Shown: positions 27,781 to 36,354 of the stretch, piece by piece
Numbering within the stretch: position 1 is the first letter of the stretch
How the letters are laid out: each line of letters begins with the position of its first letter
Assembly: GCA_963717115.1 (NCBI GenBank)
Contig: CAVQVO010000009.1
Location: forward strand, 686,207 to 750,206
Direction of reading: 5' to 3'
DNA from: JBBQUN01 sp963717115
GTDB lineage: Bacteria; Actinomycetota; Acidimicrobiia; Acidimicrobiales; SZUA-35
DNA: 64,000 bases
The notes under the pieces: generated by a model
The model's database searches: none
What the model was told of the DNA's origin: nothing
Seen by the model: only the letters and a program-made list of their open reading frames with translations
Made by a program: the position numbers and the translations under genes

Positions 27781-28866
27781 ATGCCCGACATGACGCACGC
27801 CGCAATCCACGATCCAGACGCGGGATCGGCTCAATGGCAACAAGAGCTTTGCGCCGATCTCGAAAGCGACGGCTTCTGGCTTCCGTCACCTGGCGATGGT
27901 CGCCTTCCGTCGTTGTCGACCGACTGGCAGCTCGTGCTCGCAGAAGTTGTTCGACTCCACCGATTCGGCCGTAGTCGCCAACAACGACCGGGATCAGTTG
28001 ACGCTGCCCGGCTCGGCGCAAGGATGCAACGAGGGCAGGTTCAGGTCAGCACAACGGCTCCCGCCGAAACAGAACTGATCGAGGCCGCACTTTCACGACT
28101 TGCCTACGGACAGACCACACTCGTCAACGGCAACCTCGCTGCCAGCAACATCCGGATCGACGGCGTCCGGGTCGGATTCATCGGATGGGACGACGCTCGA
28201 GTGGACGCTCCCGAGTTCGATCTCCTACCGCTGGGCGTCCTGCGCGGGCAGCGAGCTCGTGTGGCCAATGCAGCCGTCGCAGCCCGCACCGTCGCCACAA
28301 GCCCCAGCGAGGAGCCGCTCCGAGCGTCGCAAGACCTGACTGACAACCCGATTCCGGGTTGGCCACACCCGGATTTGCGAGACGGCAACATTGTGCTCCG
28401 CGTGCGCACCCCGGCTGACGTTGCGGCACAACTGGCGGGAGAGGACGAGGAGATGGTGCGGTGGTTGACCGGAGGTGTCGCCACCGAGGACGGGGTGCGC
28501 CACCACATCGCGGCAACCGCTCGGTTGTGGGAGCTGGGTGGGCTGCGACTTGTCTGGGGCATCGATGTCGATGGGTTGGCCGGCACCGTGGCGATCAACC
28601 TCGCCGACATCGATCTCGAACTCGGTGAGGCCAACTTGTCCTACGGCCTGTTCCCATGGGCGAGGGGACAAGGCATCGTCACAGCCGCCCTCGGACTTGC
28701 CCTCGACTACCTTCGATCACTCGGCGAAGTCGATACCGCGGTCCTCAAGATCGATCCCGAGAACGTTCGCTCGATTGCTGTCGCCCGACGCTGTGGTTTT
28801 CAACAGGACGGCACCATCACCACCAACACCGACATGTTCACCCGCTGGCTGCTCGAACTCCCCTGA
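27781..28866 (+). CDS. GNAT acetyltransferase with a degenerate phosphotransferase-like N-terminus
   Basis: A 361-aa two-part protein. The C-terminal 165 residues are a GNAT domain like RimJ/RimL N-acetyltransferases: NIVLRVRTPADVAAQLAGED, LSYGLFPWARGQGIVTAALG (acetyl-CoA loop), VLKIDPENVRSIAVARRCGF. The N-terminal 175 residues end in TLVNGNLAASNIRIDGVRVG then FIGWDDARVDAPEFDLL, which mirrors the HGDL..N..DW signature of aminoglycoside/choline phosphotransferases but with HGD changed to NGN, so kinase activity is unlikely. The start may also be ATG 27790. It is divergent from the gene at 26813. Confidence 0.75.
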   Translation: MPDMTHAAIHDPDAGSAQWQQELCADLESDGFWLPSPGDGRLPSLSTDWQLVLAEVVRLHRFGRSRQQRPGSVDAARLGARMQRGQVQVSTTAPAETELIEAALSRLAYGQTTLVNGNLAASNIRIDGVRVGFIGWDDARVDAPEFDLLPLGVLRGQRARVANAAVAARTVATSPSEEPLRASQDLTDNPIPGWPHPDLRDGNIVLRVRTPADVAAQLAGEDEEMVRWLTGGVATEDGVRHHIAATARLWELGGLRLVWGIDVDGLAGTVAINLADIDLELGEANLSYGLFPWARGQGIVTAALGLALDYLRSLGEVDTAVLKIDPENVRSIAVARRCGFQQDGTITTNTDMFTRWLLELP

Positions 28867-28903
28867 GCGACCGCCTCGCCCAGTTCGACAGCGCCCCAGG
28901 ACT

Positions 28904-28953
28904 GGCGATAGGTGACGCTCTTCGGCGCTCTGGGCGTGAGCGGTATGGGTCAC
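28904..28953 (+). repeat. Bipartite intergenic repeat, copy 3
   Basis: Half 1 (GGCGATAGGTGACG) at 28904 and half 2 (GAGCGGTATGGGTCAC) at 28938, spacing 34 nt, between two co-directional genes. An imperfect hairpin (CGCCCCAG with CTGGGCG) surrounds half 1. Confidence 0.65.
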
Positions 28954-29027
28954 TTCGAGCTTGTCGGTTTCCGGCACGTCCAGGTCGATTCGCTCAATGG
29001 TCGAGGCCCGATCGCCGATGGACTCCT

Positions 29028-29465
29028 ATGACTCTCACGTTTGACCCGGACCCAAAGATCGGTGACCTTTTCGAGGCCTTCAGCCTCGACTGCATCGACC
29101 TCGCGCAAGCCAACCTTGGCATGACGTTGGACGTGAGCGAGGCCTCGATCCAGAAGCTTGAACAGATGGCCGGCGTCATGCACACCGAACTGCCGGGTGT
29201 CGGTGCGCCTCCCGAAAGAATCGAACTGTTCGCCAAGATGGTTGGGAGCCACATCGGTCATGTGCTCGTCACTATCAAGGGTGCTGTTCCGGGGCTTGCC
29301 AGGTCTGAAGCGGGCGTGATTCCTGCGGTGAAGTTGCCAGACGGAACTGTCTGCTGGCCAATGCCCAAGGCATACAACCGTCTCGTGAACGGCGAGGCAG
29401 ACAACCTGTGGCATTACTACCTGGGCATATCCGGTCAGCTCGACCAGCTGTCAGCTCGACCCTAG
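29028..29465 (+). CDS. Protein of unknown function
   Basis: A 145-aa soluble protein that starts MTLTFDPDPKIGDLFEAFSL. A helical N-terminal half (IDLAQANLGMTLDVSEASIQ) leads to VPGLARSEAGVIPAVKLPDG and WPMPKAYNRLVNGEADNLWH. The layout suggests a small immunity-like or SUKH-unrelated fold, but no signature is decisive. It is bounded on both sides by copies of the bipartite repeat, so it resembles a one-gene cassette of about 600 bases. Confidence 0.55.
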   Translation: MTLTFDPDPKIGDLFEAFSLDCIDLAQANLGMTLDVSEASIQKLEQMAGVMHTELPGVGAPPERIELFAKMVGSHIGHVLVTIKGAVPGLARSEAGVIPAVKLPDGTVCWPMPKAYNRLVNGEADNLWHYYLGISGQLDQLSARP

Positions 29466-29505
29466 AACAGGCCTGCGTTTCGTAGCGGGCAACGATCCCA
29501 CAGCC

Positions 29506-29553
29506 GGCGGTATGGGGCAGGTGGGTCGTGATGGCGTGGGGCGATGGGGACAT
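29506..29553 (+). repeat. Bipartite intergenic repeat, copy 4
   Basis: Half 1 (GGCGGTATGGGGCAG) at 29506; half 2 (GGGGCGATGGGGACAT) at 29538, so the spacing is about 32 nt. This is the only copy that departs from 34. Confidence 0.55.
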
Positions 29554-29582
29554 TCGTGGCTCGTCCGCGAGTGCCCTCGTCA

Positions 29583-29595
29583 CAGTGTCACACTG
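29583..29595. promoter_or_regulatory. Palindrome CAGTGTCACACTG before the HIT gene
   Basis: A perfect 5-3-5 inverted repeat 5 nt before the start codon at 29601. Its core GTGTCACAC also lies upstream of both DUF222/HNH genes. Confidence 0.4.
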
Positions 29596-29600
29596 CTGGA

Positions 29601-30068
29601 ATGCCCGAGTGTGTGACATGCGAACTCGTTCAACGACGAGACCGCGGCGACGCGCCACCATGGGACCAGATTCGCCGGACCCCCGGCTGGGATGTGGTTC
29701 ACGCATTTGGGACCGCAGTCGAGGGATGGTTGGTCCTCGTCGCTCGCCGCCACATCACCTCCGTCGCCGACATGACCGACGACGAAGCGGCCGAACTCGG
29801 CCCCCTCATCAAGGAAGTGTCGCGTGCGCTCACTGCCGTGGTCGGTTGCGAGAAGACCTACGTCGTCCAGTTCGCCGAACACGTCAACCATCCCCACGTC
29901 CATGTCCATCTGATCCCACGAGCGGCGGACCTACCAGACGAACGCCGTGGCCCTCGCATCTTTACGTTGCTCGGGGTCGGCGAGGACGACGCCGTTCCGG
30001 AGTCCCGCAGGAACGAGATCGCCGCGCTGCTCGACACCGCACTGCTCGACACCGCACTGCGCATATAG
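29601..30068 (+). CDS. HIT family nucleotide-binding protein
   Basis: A 155-aa histidine-triad protein: the active-site motif VNHPHVHVHLIPR gives the H-x-H-x-H string, and PECVTCELVQRRDRG at the start holds a CxxC pair. HIT enzymes hydrolyse or transfer nucleotidyl groups (adenosine phosphoramidates, dinucleoside polyphosphates). The last residues repeat LLDTA LLDTA from a perfect 15-bp tandem duplication (30027-30056). A palindrome lies just before the start codon, and bipartite-repeat copy 4 lies upstream. Confidence 0.85.
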   Translation: MPECVTCELVQRRDRGDAPPWDQIRRTPGWDVVHAFGTAVEGWLVLVARRHITSVADMTDDEAAELGPLIKEVSRALTAVVGCEKTYVVQFAEHVNHPHVHVHLIPRAADLPDERRGPRIFTLLGVGEDDAVPESRRNEIAALLDTALLDTALRI

Positions 30069-30256
30069 CGCAGCAGAAACGGACGGAGCGGGTGCGTCCG
30101 GCGCAACGATGATGTGAGCGGTTCTTCCACAACGTCTCGCTGCCGGCGAGCCGGGGGGACGCCCGCGTTCGGGGCGTGAGTCGGAGGTGGCTGTGGTCCT
30201 GCTCGGCCGATGGCAGATCGTCGCCAGCAGAGCGCCTGGTGGGGTCTGGCTGTCGG

Positions 30257-30835
30257 TCACCATCTGGCTATCTCGGTGTTGTTCTGGCATGCAGCTACGA
30301 GCGGGGATGTATCGATCGTTATGCTGGTCTCGTCGATGCTGCGAGCGGGCCAGGCGATGTAGATCGTCATCTCCGGTCCGGGTGTCGCATGTACCCAAAA
30401 GTGGTAGGTGGCCATGACACCATCGCCGCCGCCACCCTGGCCAACAATGGCGAAGTCAGCATCGCCTGCGTCCAACGGCACCCCGTATCCCTTGCGGCCA
30501 TCGGACCAGCGGATGCCCCACATGAAGCGTTTGTGGTCGGTCAAGGTGTCCGGTGGGTGAAAGAGCGACTCGGTGAGTTCGCGGTCGTGGCTGTCGAGCC
30601 GTGGTGCACGATGCAGGACGCGCATCGTGATGAAGAATCCCGGGCCGAACCCCAGGAATTGGTCGAACGCGATGGCCAGGTCCTCGAACACGAAGTGGGC
30701 GCCCGGGATGCTGACTGGTGTGCCGAACTCACCGGGGAACAGTCCCACCGTCTCGTCTCGCTCGACGAACGGGTTTTGGGCCGCCGGGGGCGGGACCGCC
30801 GTGTTGTTGCTATCGCTGGCCGGGAAGAAGGACAT
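30257..30835 (-). CDS. Protein of unknown function
   Basis: From ATG 30835 the product is 192 aa, soluble and beta-rich: VSIPGAHFVFEDLAIAFDQF, LGFGPGFFITMRVLHRAPRL, RFMWGIRWSDGRKGYGVPLD, GDGVMATYHFWVHATPGPEM. The pattern of aromatic-rich strands suggests a beta-sandwich. The family occurs as a stand-alone hypothetical in my reading; no function can be given. The frame stays open 20 codons further upstream, without a better start. Confidence 0.55.
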   Translation of the reverse strand: MSFFPASDSNNTAVPPPAAQNPFVERDETVGLFPGEFGTPVSIPGAHFVFEDLAIAFDQFLGFGPGFFITMRVLHRAPRLDSHDRELTESLFHPPDTLTDHKRFMWGIRWSDGRKGYGVPLDAGDADFAIVGQGGGGDGVMATYHFWVHATPGPEMTIYIAWPARSIDETSITIDTSPLVAACQNNTEIARW

Positions 30836-30956
30836 GTCCGAGTCTGTCACGGGGTGAAGGGCCGGTGGACCGAGGACCGCCGCCTCGAACAGCACTCAGA
30901 CGGAGGGAGGTCCTGGAGGTGTCGGCAACCAGCCCGAGAATGTGCTTCATCATCCC

Positions 30957-31006
30957 GGCGGTAGGGGGCAGGGTCAGCGACGCAGCCGTTGAGCAATGTG
31001 GGGCAC
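30957..31006 (+). repeat. Bipartite intergenic repeat, copy 5
   Basis: Half 1 (GGCGGTAGGGGGCAGG) at 30957 and half 2 (GAGCAATGTGGGGCAC) at 30991, spacing 34 nt. Similarity to copy 6 extends over about 95 nt (30938-31030), including ATGTGC-TCATCA before half 1 and GTCGCC-CTCGCGTACG after half 2. Confidence 0.7.
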
Positions 31007-31083
31007 GTCGCCACTCGCGTACGTGCCTGATATCGAATGGCCGGCAACGCGTGCCCCGTACCGCCGAGTCACTCGATTGCTGG

Positions 31084-32199
31084 TCAACTCATCCCGGCTG
31101 CAGATGATCCGAGGGCATCTCGGACCTCGTCAACGACAGTCTTGACCAGGCTGTCCGACGGTCCGGGTTGTGTGAGGTTGTTCTTCGCCAGGGCGAACGC
31201 GAAGCCTCGTTGCGGGTCAGCAAAACCGATCGACCCTCCGCTGCCCTTGTGGCCGATGGCCTCGCGGACACCCATCGGGTTCCCGGGTTCACCCAGGACG
31301 TATCCGAGACCACGCCGGATCGGTAGTCCGAAGCTCTCGTCGACGCCGTCGAACGCGACGGCACTAACCGTCGCCAGGCGCTCCGGGCTCATCAGCGTCA
31401 CTCCGTCGAGCTCGCCGCCGTTGGCGAGCGCCGCGTACATCCTTGCCAGGCCCTTTGCGCTGGCGGTCGCTCCTATGGGGACGCACGAGGCAAGGAAGGT
31501 GGGATTGTTCGCTCCGGTTGACATCGGGAACGGGTAGGTGCTCAACGGGAGATCGAGCGGGGCCGTCGACACACCGACACCGTCGTCGTAATGCACCGCC
31601 ATACGTGGACGCATGTCCTCGGTGATGCCCAACGTCAGGCAGTCACTGATGCCGAGGGGCTCCGCGATCCATTGTTGAACGATCTGATCGATGCCAAGGC
31701 CTGCAGCTCTTCTGGCCACCTCGCCGAGGATGTGCCCGAAGGTCAAACCGTGGTAACCGGACTTGGTGCCCGGCTCCCAGATCGGGGTGAGCGCAGCCAC
31801 GGTCTCGCACATCTTGTCCCAGTTGCACATGGCCAGGAGGCTCGTGCCATCGGGTAGCTGAGGAATCCCGGCGCTGTGCGCGAGGGCGTGGCGAACCGTG
31901 ACTTGCTCCTTGCCATTCGCCGCGAACTCCGGCCAGTGCGTAGAGATCAGGTCGTCATACTCGAGCACGCCACGTTCAGCCAGGACGTGGACCGCTGTGG
32001 CAGTGACTCCCTTGCCCGCTGAGAAGACGTGGAAGAGGGTTTCCCCGTCGACTTCCCGACCCATTTCGGGATCAGCGAGACCAGCCCATGCATCGATCAC
32101 GAGTTCACCGTCGAGGTATGCAGCGACCTGGAGACCAATCTCGTGACCATCGTCGACAATCCGTTGAAGCAGGGTGTCGATCCGACTCTGTACGCTCAC
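31084..32199 (-). CDS. Beta-lactamase-fold serine hydrolase (EstB-type esterase)
   Basis: A 371-aa class-C-like serine hydrolase. The SxxK catalytic motif is LFHVFSAGKGVTATAVHVLA. The second motif reads GTKSGYHGLTFGHILGEV (Tyr as general base). The C-terminal region IGHKGSGGSIGFADPQRGFAF supplies the HxG/KTG-like loop. No signal peptide is present, which favours a cytoplasmic esterase rather than a periplasmic beta-lactamase. It is monocistronic within the island and preceded by a 250-base gap. Antibiotic resistance should not be assumed. Confidence 0.85.
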   Translation of the reverse strand: MSVQSRIDTLLQRIVDDGHEIGLQVAAYLDGELVIDAWAGLADPEMGREVDGETLFHVFSAGKGVTATAVHVLAERGVLEYDDLISTHWPEFAANGKEQVTVRHALAHSAGIPQLPDGTSLLAMCNWDKMCETVAALTPIWEPGTKSGYHGLTFGHILGEVARRAAGLGIDQIVQQWIAEPLGISDCLTLGITEDMRPRMAVHYDDGVGVSTAPLDLPLSTYPFPMSTGANNPTFLASCVPIGATASAKGLARMYAALANGGELDGVTLMSPERLATVSAVAFDGVDESFGLPIRRGLGYVLGEPGNPMGVREAIGHKGSGGSIGFADPQRGFAFALAKNNLTQPGPSDSLVKTVVDEVRDALGSSAAGMS

Positions 32200-32456
32200 C
32201 GCGGCTCCCCCTCTCTTTGACTGCCGGACCTCGTCGCAATGCCGAGACTACGTTGCCACAGCGATGGCGATCTGGCCGGGCCTCACAGAATCGGCAATAT
32301 GCCGCCGATGGACCGCTCAAGAATGTGCGTCGCCCTACCGGCGTTTGAGGGCCCATCTCGTCGAACCTGGGACGGCCAGGGGTGAGGGTCCACCGATGAG
32401 GTGAGGGCCTCGCCGATTCACATTGGATCAGAGCGGCGGAGAATCGGCACTCGCCA

Positions 32457-32624
32457 TCAGCTGAGGAGCAGAAGCGCGATCCACACGACGAAAGGAACGG
32501 CGATGACGACTAGCAGCAAACGTGCGTAGAGCCGTCCTCGCTGATGCCGATGCAGGCCGGAGGTCAGTTCGCCAATCTGCTCGATCGTACCTTCTGCTGT
32601 GTACTGGTGGCTTTCCACGTTCAC
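32457..32624 (-). CDS. Small single-pass membrane protein
   Basis: A 55-aa product from GTG 32624, which follows a good ribosome site (GGGGAGA). An N-terminal cytoplasmic stretch (TIEQIGELTSGLHRHQRGRL) precedes one transmembrane helix (LLLVVIAVPFVVWIALLLL) that ends the protein. The longer open frame upstream lacks coding character. The function is unknown; such tail-anchored miniproteins are often regulators or toxins, but nothing here decides this. Confidence 0.5.
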   Translation of the reverse strand: MNVESHQYTAEGTIEQIGELTSGLHRHQRGRLYARLLLVVIAVPFVVWIALLLLS

Positions 32625-32980
32625 TCGTTCTCCCCGATGAAGAGGTAGAGCCTCTCGTGATGCGCACCCTACTCCGGCATTGCGCAAATTTTCGGAGCGT
32701 CTCCTCGCAAGCTGCCGGGTCTCGCTGAGCTGGTCGATACCGGCGATACCCGGACCATCGACGCTATGTTCGGGCAGTCGGCGCGGCACGATCTCGGTGG
32801 ATGGCGACAGCGTGAACGCGGCAGAAGCCGAGCGTCTCGTGGCGTTGCGAAGGCACTTTCGGTGAGCCCATCGCCGACATTCCTTTGAGCGCGCTTGGCC
32901 GGGCCGCTGGCTGAAGTAGCGTCTTCCGACTGGTGCTCTGCTACCCCGAACATGAACCGGTGGATTGGAGTCGTCTCTTG

Positions 32981-33115
32981 ATGAAAAGGGTTCTCGCTCG
33001 TGTCATGCGATTACTTGATGCACCTTGGGTGACGAGGCGGAGAAGAAATCGGGACCTGCTACCTGAGCAAACCAAGCGCGACATCGAGTACTACAACTCT
33101 CGTGGTGGTTTTTAG
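32981..33115 (+). CDS. Small basic protein, uncertain
   Basis: A 44-aa Arg-rich product (MKRVLARVMRLLDAPWVTRR, LLPEQTKRDIEYYNSRGGF) that ends just before bipartite-repeat copy 6. Lower G+C than the surroundings. The frame can be extended to 32933. No homology is recognised. The 350-base interval before it (32625-32980) shows nothing else convincing. Confidence 0.35.
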   Translation: MKRVLARVMRLLDAPWVTRRRRNRDLLPEQTKRDIEYYNSRGGF

Positions 33116-33140
33116 CCGCCATGATGTGCGTCATCAAACC

Positions 33141-33190
33141 GGCGGTCGGGGGCAGGGTTCGGGGCAAACCTGCTGAGCGATATGGGTCAC
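33141..33190 (+). repeat. Bipartite intergenic repeat, copy 6
   Basis: Half 1 (GGCGGTCGGGGGCAGG) at 33141 and half 2 (GAGCGATATGGGTCAC) at 33175, spacing 34 nt. The extended match to copy 5 covers 33122-33213. An ACCGGCG/CGCCGGT pairing (33138-33144 with 33208-33214) could close a stem around the whole unit. Confidence 0.7.
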
Positions 33191-33473
33191 CTCGCCGCTC
33201 GCGTACGCGCCGGTCTCGGAGGGTCTCGGCTACCCGCCGATCCGTGATTATGCGCTACCCAACTGAGGGTCGGACCTCCCACAGTTCGCCGGGAGTGTGC
33301 GGCCAGGCGGATTGTTCGACGTCGAGATTACGAGCGGCCGCCCGACGATTGGCGGGCGATCGGAAGTGCCGTTCTGGGCGCTGTTCGCGCTCCGCGTTGA
33401 CGAACATTCTGAGCGGTCGGAGCGTCCGGAGGCCCCCTTGCGGCAACCTCTCTCGACCGGGCAATCTAAGCCA

Positions 33474-33806
33474 GTGAAGTATGAGGAGCTGCCTCCGATC
33501 GATCGCGCCGAGTTCAAGTCAGCGCTTCAAGGTGCCGACCCTTCACAGGCACAATCGGCGATCATCCGACTCGCGCTCCACGACGACGATCCGGCGTTCG
33601 TCGACCAGACGTGCCTCCGACTGCTCGACGATCCCGACGACGGGCTTCGCCGTGCCGCGAGCGTCGCAATCGGACACCTCGCTCGGCTTCACGGGACGGT
33701 CGGACAAGCCACGCTGGATCGTCTGCGTGCGCTCCAATCCGATCCGAGGATGGCTGGCACGGTTGCAGACGCCCTCGATGACATCGCGACCTTCGGCCGC
33801 CCGTAG
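33474..33806 (+). CDS. Small HEAT-repeat-like protein
   Basis: From GTG 33474 the product is 110 aa and made of paired helices: QAQSAIIRLALHDDDPAFVD, CLRLLDDPDDGLRRAASVAI, GHLARLHGTVGQATLDRLRA. The repeating DDPD-helix pattern is typical of HEAT/PBS-lyase repeats. Similar small HEAT proteins often act as binding or immunity modules; that is inference. Its last 118 bases overlap the 3' end of the convergent acetyltransferase gene. Confidence 0.6.
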   Translation: MKYEELPPIDRAEFKSALQGADPSQAQSAIIRLALHDDDPAFVDQTCLRLLDDPDDGLRRAASVAIGHLARLHGTVGQATLDRLRALQSDPRMAGTVADALDDIATFGRP

Positions 33807-34486
33807 CTGCCGCTCGCGCCGCAGAGCTGTCCGTCCGCCACTCTCCGGCTCGCCGATCGCGATCCTGAGCGCCTTGCCGATGAGAACGCACCGGAGTAGG
33901 TGCTAGTCCCACCTGGGCCGCTGGGCCGGGCGCCGGGAGCGACAACAGCGACTCCAGGTCGCCCGCTCGTGAACCGCCTGTTGGGTCTGAAGGTCAAAGC
34001 GCAACGGTTCGAAGCGGTCGTAGCCGATGTTGGGTGCTGGGCAGATCGGAGGATATGTGTGACACCACCGAGGTTGGCCGGGGAAAAGCCCATCGCCTCC
34101 CAGAAGGGCCGCGTGGCCTCGGACGCTCCCGCATTGCAGGTCAGCAACTCAGTGCTTCGAAGCCCGTCCATGATCAGCCTCTGCGCCAGGGCGTTGGCTA
34201 TCCCTCGTCGACGCCACTTCTCGGCGACGTAGAACCGCCGTACTCGCATTGCGCCGTGAACATCTGGGCAGATCGTCAAGCCGCCGACACCTATCACGGC
34301 TCCGGCCGCCGGATCGACGACCACAAGGAGCGATTCGCCCGGCCCGTCGTAGCGCTCTGAACCGTCCACCCAGCGGGCGACCAGGATGGAGACGTTTCGA
34401 AAGCCTCGTGATTGCGCCTCTGTCTCAAGGTCGCTCAGCCCATCGGGCATCCACGGCTTCGCGGGGACAACCTCGAGGGGGAACAT
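33689..34486 (-). CDS. GNAT family N-acetyltransferase with a frayed C-terminus
   Basis: The first 150 residues from ATG 34486 form a GNAT domain: GESLLVVVDPAAGAVIGVGG, MRVRRFYVAEKWRRRGIANA (acetyl-CoA loop RRRGIA), ELLTCNAGASEATRPFWEAM, GFSPANLGG. After HILRSAQHPTSA the frame runs on for 110 residues of Ser/Arg/Ala-rich sequence that overlaps the convergent HEAT gene antisense. I read this as a lost stop codon or frame slip. The substrate is unknown. Confidence 0.65.
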   Translation of the reverse strand: MFPLEVVPAKPWMPDGLSDLETEAQSRGFRNVSILVARWVDGSERYDGPGESLLVVVDPAAGAVIGVGGLTICPDVHGAMRVRRFYVAEKWRRRGIANALAQRLIMDGLRSTELLTCNAGASEATRPFWEAMGFSPANLGGVTHILRSAQHPTSATTASNRCALTFRPNRRFTSGRPGVAVVAPGARPSGPGGTSTYSGAFSSARRSGSRSASRRVADGQLCGASGSYGRPKVAMSSRASATVPAILGSDWSARRRSSVACPTVP

Positions 34487-34804
34487 GACGACAAGGCTAC
34501 GCCGAACTGCTGGCACAGATCAGCGACGAGATCGCCACCCTCAATCCGCCCGCTATCCGGCAATCGCGCGCTCGGTCGACAGCGCCGATACCGCACATAT
34601 CGCGAGCGCCGTAACGCCGGCCACGACGTCATCGGGGCGCACCAGTTCGGCCCCACTGCGGCGCCGCATAGTCCCGCAGCCGATCGTCGCTGCCGGCCTG
34701 GTCTGTACGGAACATCCAGCCCATGTGCTGGCGGAAGCGGGGGTCCGTCGACCACGAAATTCGATCGACGGATACTCGACGTTCAGTAGTGTCGGCCCAT
34801 TGCT
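34487..34804. other. Gene-poor interval
   Basis: About 320 bases with only short protein-like scraps, e.g. GYAELLAQISDEIATLNPPA on the plus strand (34495-34555) and FRQHMGWMFRTDQAGSDDRL on the minus strand. These look like decayed gene ends. No intact gene, hairpin or repeat is seen. Confidence 0.4.
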
Positions 34805-35440
34805 TTGAACACGTTGCTCAGCTTCTCAGCCGCGACTCTGATTCTGCTCGTGATCCCGGGTCCCGCAGTCATGTACATCGTGACTCGAAGCGCCACGCAA
34901 GGTCGAAGGGCTGGGCTCGTGTCGGTAGCGGGGATCCATCTGGGCACCATCGCTCACGTCTTGGCAGCCATGGTTGGCCTCTCGGCAGTACTCGCCGCTT
35001 CGGCGACCGCGTTCAGCGTCGTGAAGATCGTGGGCGCGACCTATTTGATCTGGCTCGGCATCGAGTCGCTGAGAAGCTACAGAAGAGGACTGCTGGATGA
35101 ACCGGCCCAAGCTGTCGAACACCGCTCGCTCCGCAGGGTGTTCACCGACGGTGTCATTCTCAACGTTTTGAATCCCAAGACGGCGATCTTCTTCCTGTCG
35201 TTTGTGCCCCAGTTCGTCGATCCCGCCACGGTCCACCCGGTTCGAGACGTCGCAATTCTCGGCGCGGTGTTCATTTTTCTGGGCCTGATCTCAGACGGTT
35301 TCTACGCACTGGCTGGCGGCTGGGTCGGCGGCCGACTCCGTCGTTCACTGCGCCTACAACGACGAAAGGATGCTCTCGCAGGAGTCACGTACCTGGGACT
35401 CGGCGCAGCGACGGCGTTCAGCGGGAACCGATCAGCATGA
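34805..35440 (+). CDS. LysE/RhtB family amino-acid exporter
   Basis: A 211-aa inner-membrane transporter with six hydrophobic segments. Family marks are LILLVIPGPAVMYIVTRSAT (TPGP-like loop), GRRAGLVSVAGIHLG, VKIVGATYLIWLGIESL and GVILNVLNPKTAIFFLSFVP (the conserved NPK). It exports amino acids or derivatives by proton exchange; the substrate is unknown. The first codon that fits is TTG 34805, with no good ribosome site, so the start is uncertain. Monocistronic. Confidence 0.85.
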   Translation: MNTLLSFSAATLILLVIPGPAVMYIVTRSATQGRRAGLVSVAGIHLGTIAHVLAAMVGLSAVLAASATAFSVVKIVGATYLIWLGIESLRSYRRGLLDEPAQAVEHRSLRRVFTDGVILNVLNPKTAIFFLSFVPQFVDPATVHPVRDVAILGAVFIFLGLISDGFYALAGGWVGGRLRRSLRLQRRKDALAGVTYLGLGAATAFSGNRSA

Positions 35441-35642
35441 ACCACGATGAGGACGCACCGTCCACGCCGACGGCCCCTCGGACTCCAATCATGACCGCTC
35501 GATAACGCCCGCTCGTAACCACCACGTCGGCGGTGCGACGACCACTCGGGAACGGCCCAACTCTCGCGTCACGTAATCGCGTACCGATCTCGCGATCCGG
35601 GCTGTCGGGCACGAGGATCTCGTGCCGGACTAACCTTGCTGT

Positions 35643-35828
35643 ATGCAGGTCGAGACGTTGGAGCAGATCGCCGAGCGGTTGGGCTGGAGCGACGAGCGTC
35701 TCGCTGAGGCTCGAGCCCGTGCTGCTGAGCCCCGCCCATCCAGCGTCAGCGAAAGCGACCGTGCCCGGGCCAAGGCGCTCTCGGACTCGGTCAACCGGAC
35801 ACGTCAAGCACTCGACGAAGCTTCCTGA
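35643..35828 (+). CDS. Small helical protein, first gene of a pair
   Basis: A 61-aa, highly charged product (MQVETLEQIAERLGWSDERL, SESDRARAKALSDSVNRTRQ). The first 20 residues could form a short helix-turn-helix, the rest a solvent-exposed helix. It ends 4 bases before the next gene, so the two are probably co-transcribed. It might be the antitoxin-like half of an unrecognised pair, but no family match supports this. Confidence 0.5.
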   Translation: MQVETLEQIAERLGWSDERLAEARARAAEPRPSSVSESDRARAKALSDSVNRTRQALDEAS

Positions 35829-35832
35829 CGAG

Positions 35833-36132
35833 GTGTCCCCTCCCGATTGGCGGGCGCTGAGCGTCGTCCTCAACGACCGAGCGGCGATCTACGCAGAGGA
35901 GTTCCCTGCGGTACTCGCTGATGTAGGGCCTGCGATGGTCGAGGCGTTCACCCACGAGGAAGCCCAGGGTCTGCTGTTCACCTTCGCCGGGGCGTGGCCA
36001 GCACTCGGACGAGACTCCGAGGATCCGTCGACTCGGTTCGCGTACATGACGATCGGCGAACTCGTCTGTCGATTTCGAGGGATCGAGCTTGCGCCCGGAG
36101 CCATCGTCATCGACGACGTTACGCGCCTCTGA
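35833..36132 (+). CDS. Small protein, second gene of a pair
   Basis: From GTG 35833 the product is 99 aa: SPPDWRALSVVLNDRAAIYA, FPAVLADVGPAMVEAFTHEE, GLLFTFAGAWPALGRDSEDP, ELVCRFRGIELAPGAIVIDD. It is acidic and soluble, a globular alpha/beta protein of unknown family. The 4-base spacing to the upstream 61-aa gene indicates a bicistronic unit. Codon use is intermediate between island and core. Confidence 0.5.
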   Translation: MSPPDWRALSVVLNDRAAIYAEEFPAVLADVGPAMVEAFTHEEAQGLLFTFAGAWPALGRDSEDPSTRFAYMTIGELVCRFRGIELAPGAIVIDDVTRL

Positions 36133-36354
36133 TTTTGGTCAATCCGCCAACACCTCGCGCACCAGACGCCCGGCCGATCACCCGGATGGCCACGCCCCCG
36201 TCTGGACTGGCAGATCTGGCATCCTGCTCGACCCCGTCCGTAACGTGCGGCCGATATCCAGATGGGGCATGCCCGTGATGTGCCGGTAGGTGACGCTTTG
36301 ATATTCCGGCGTCGGATGCCCATCCGGATCGCTAATCATCCGCACCCCGAGCCC

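Noticed and set aside
31084..32199. An antibiotic-resistance beta-lactamase
   Set aside because: The SxxK fold is shared by esterases and peptidases; there is no signal peptide and the motifs fit EstB-type esterases better.
36282..36316. An eighth copy of the bipartite repeat
   Set aside because: GCCGGTAGGTGACG resembles half 1, but no half 2 is found 34 nt downstream.
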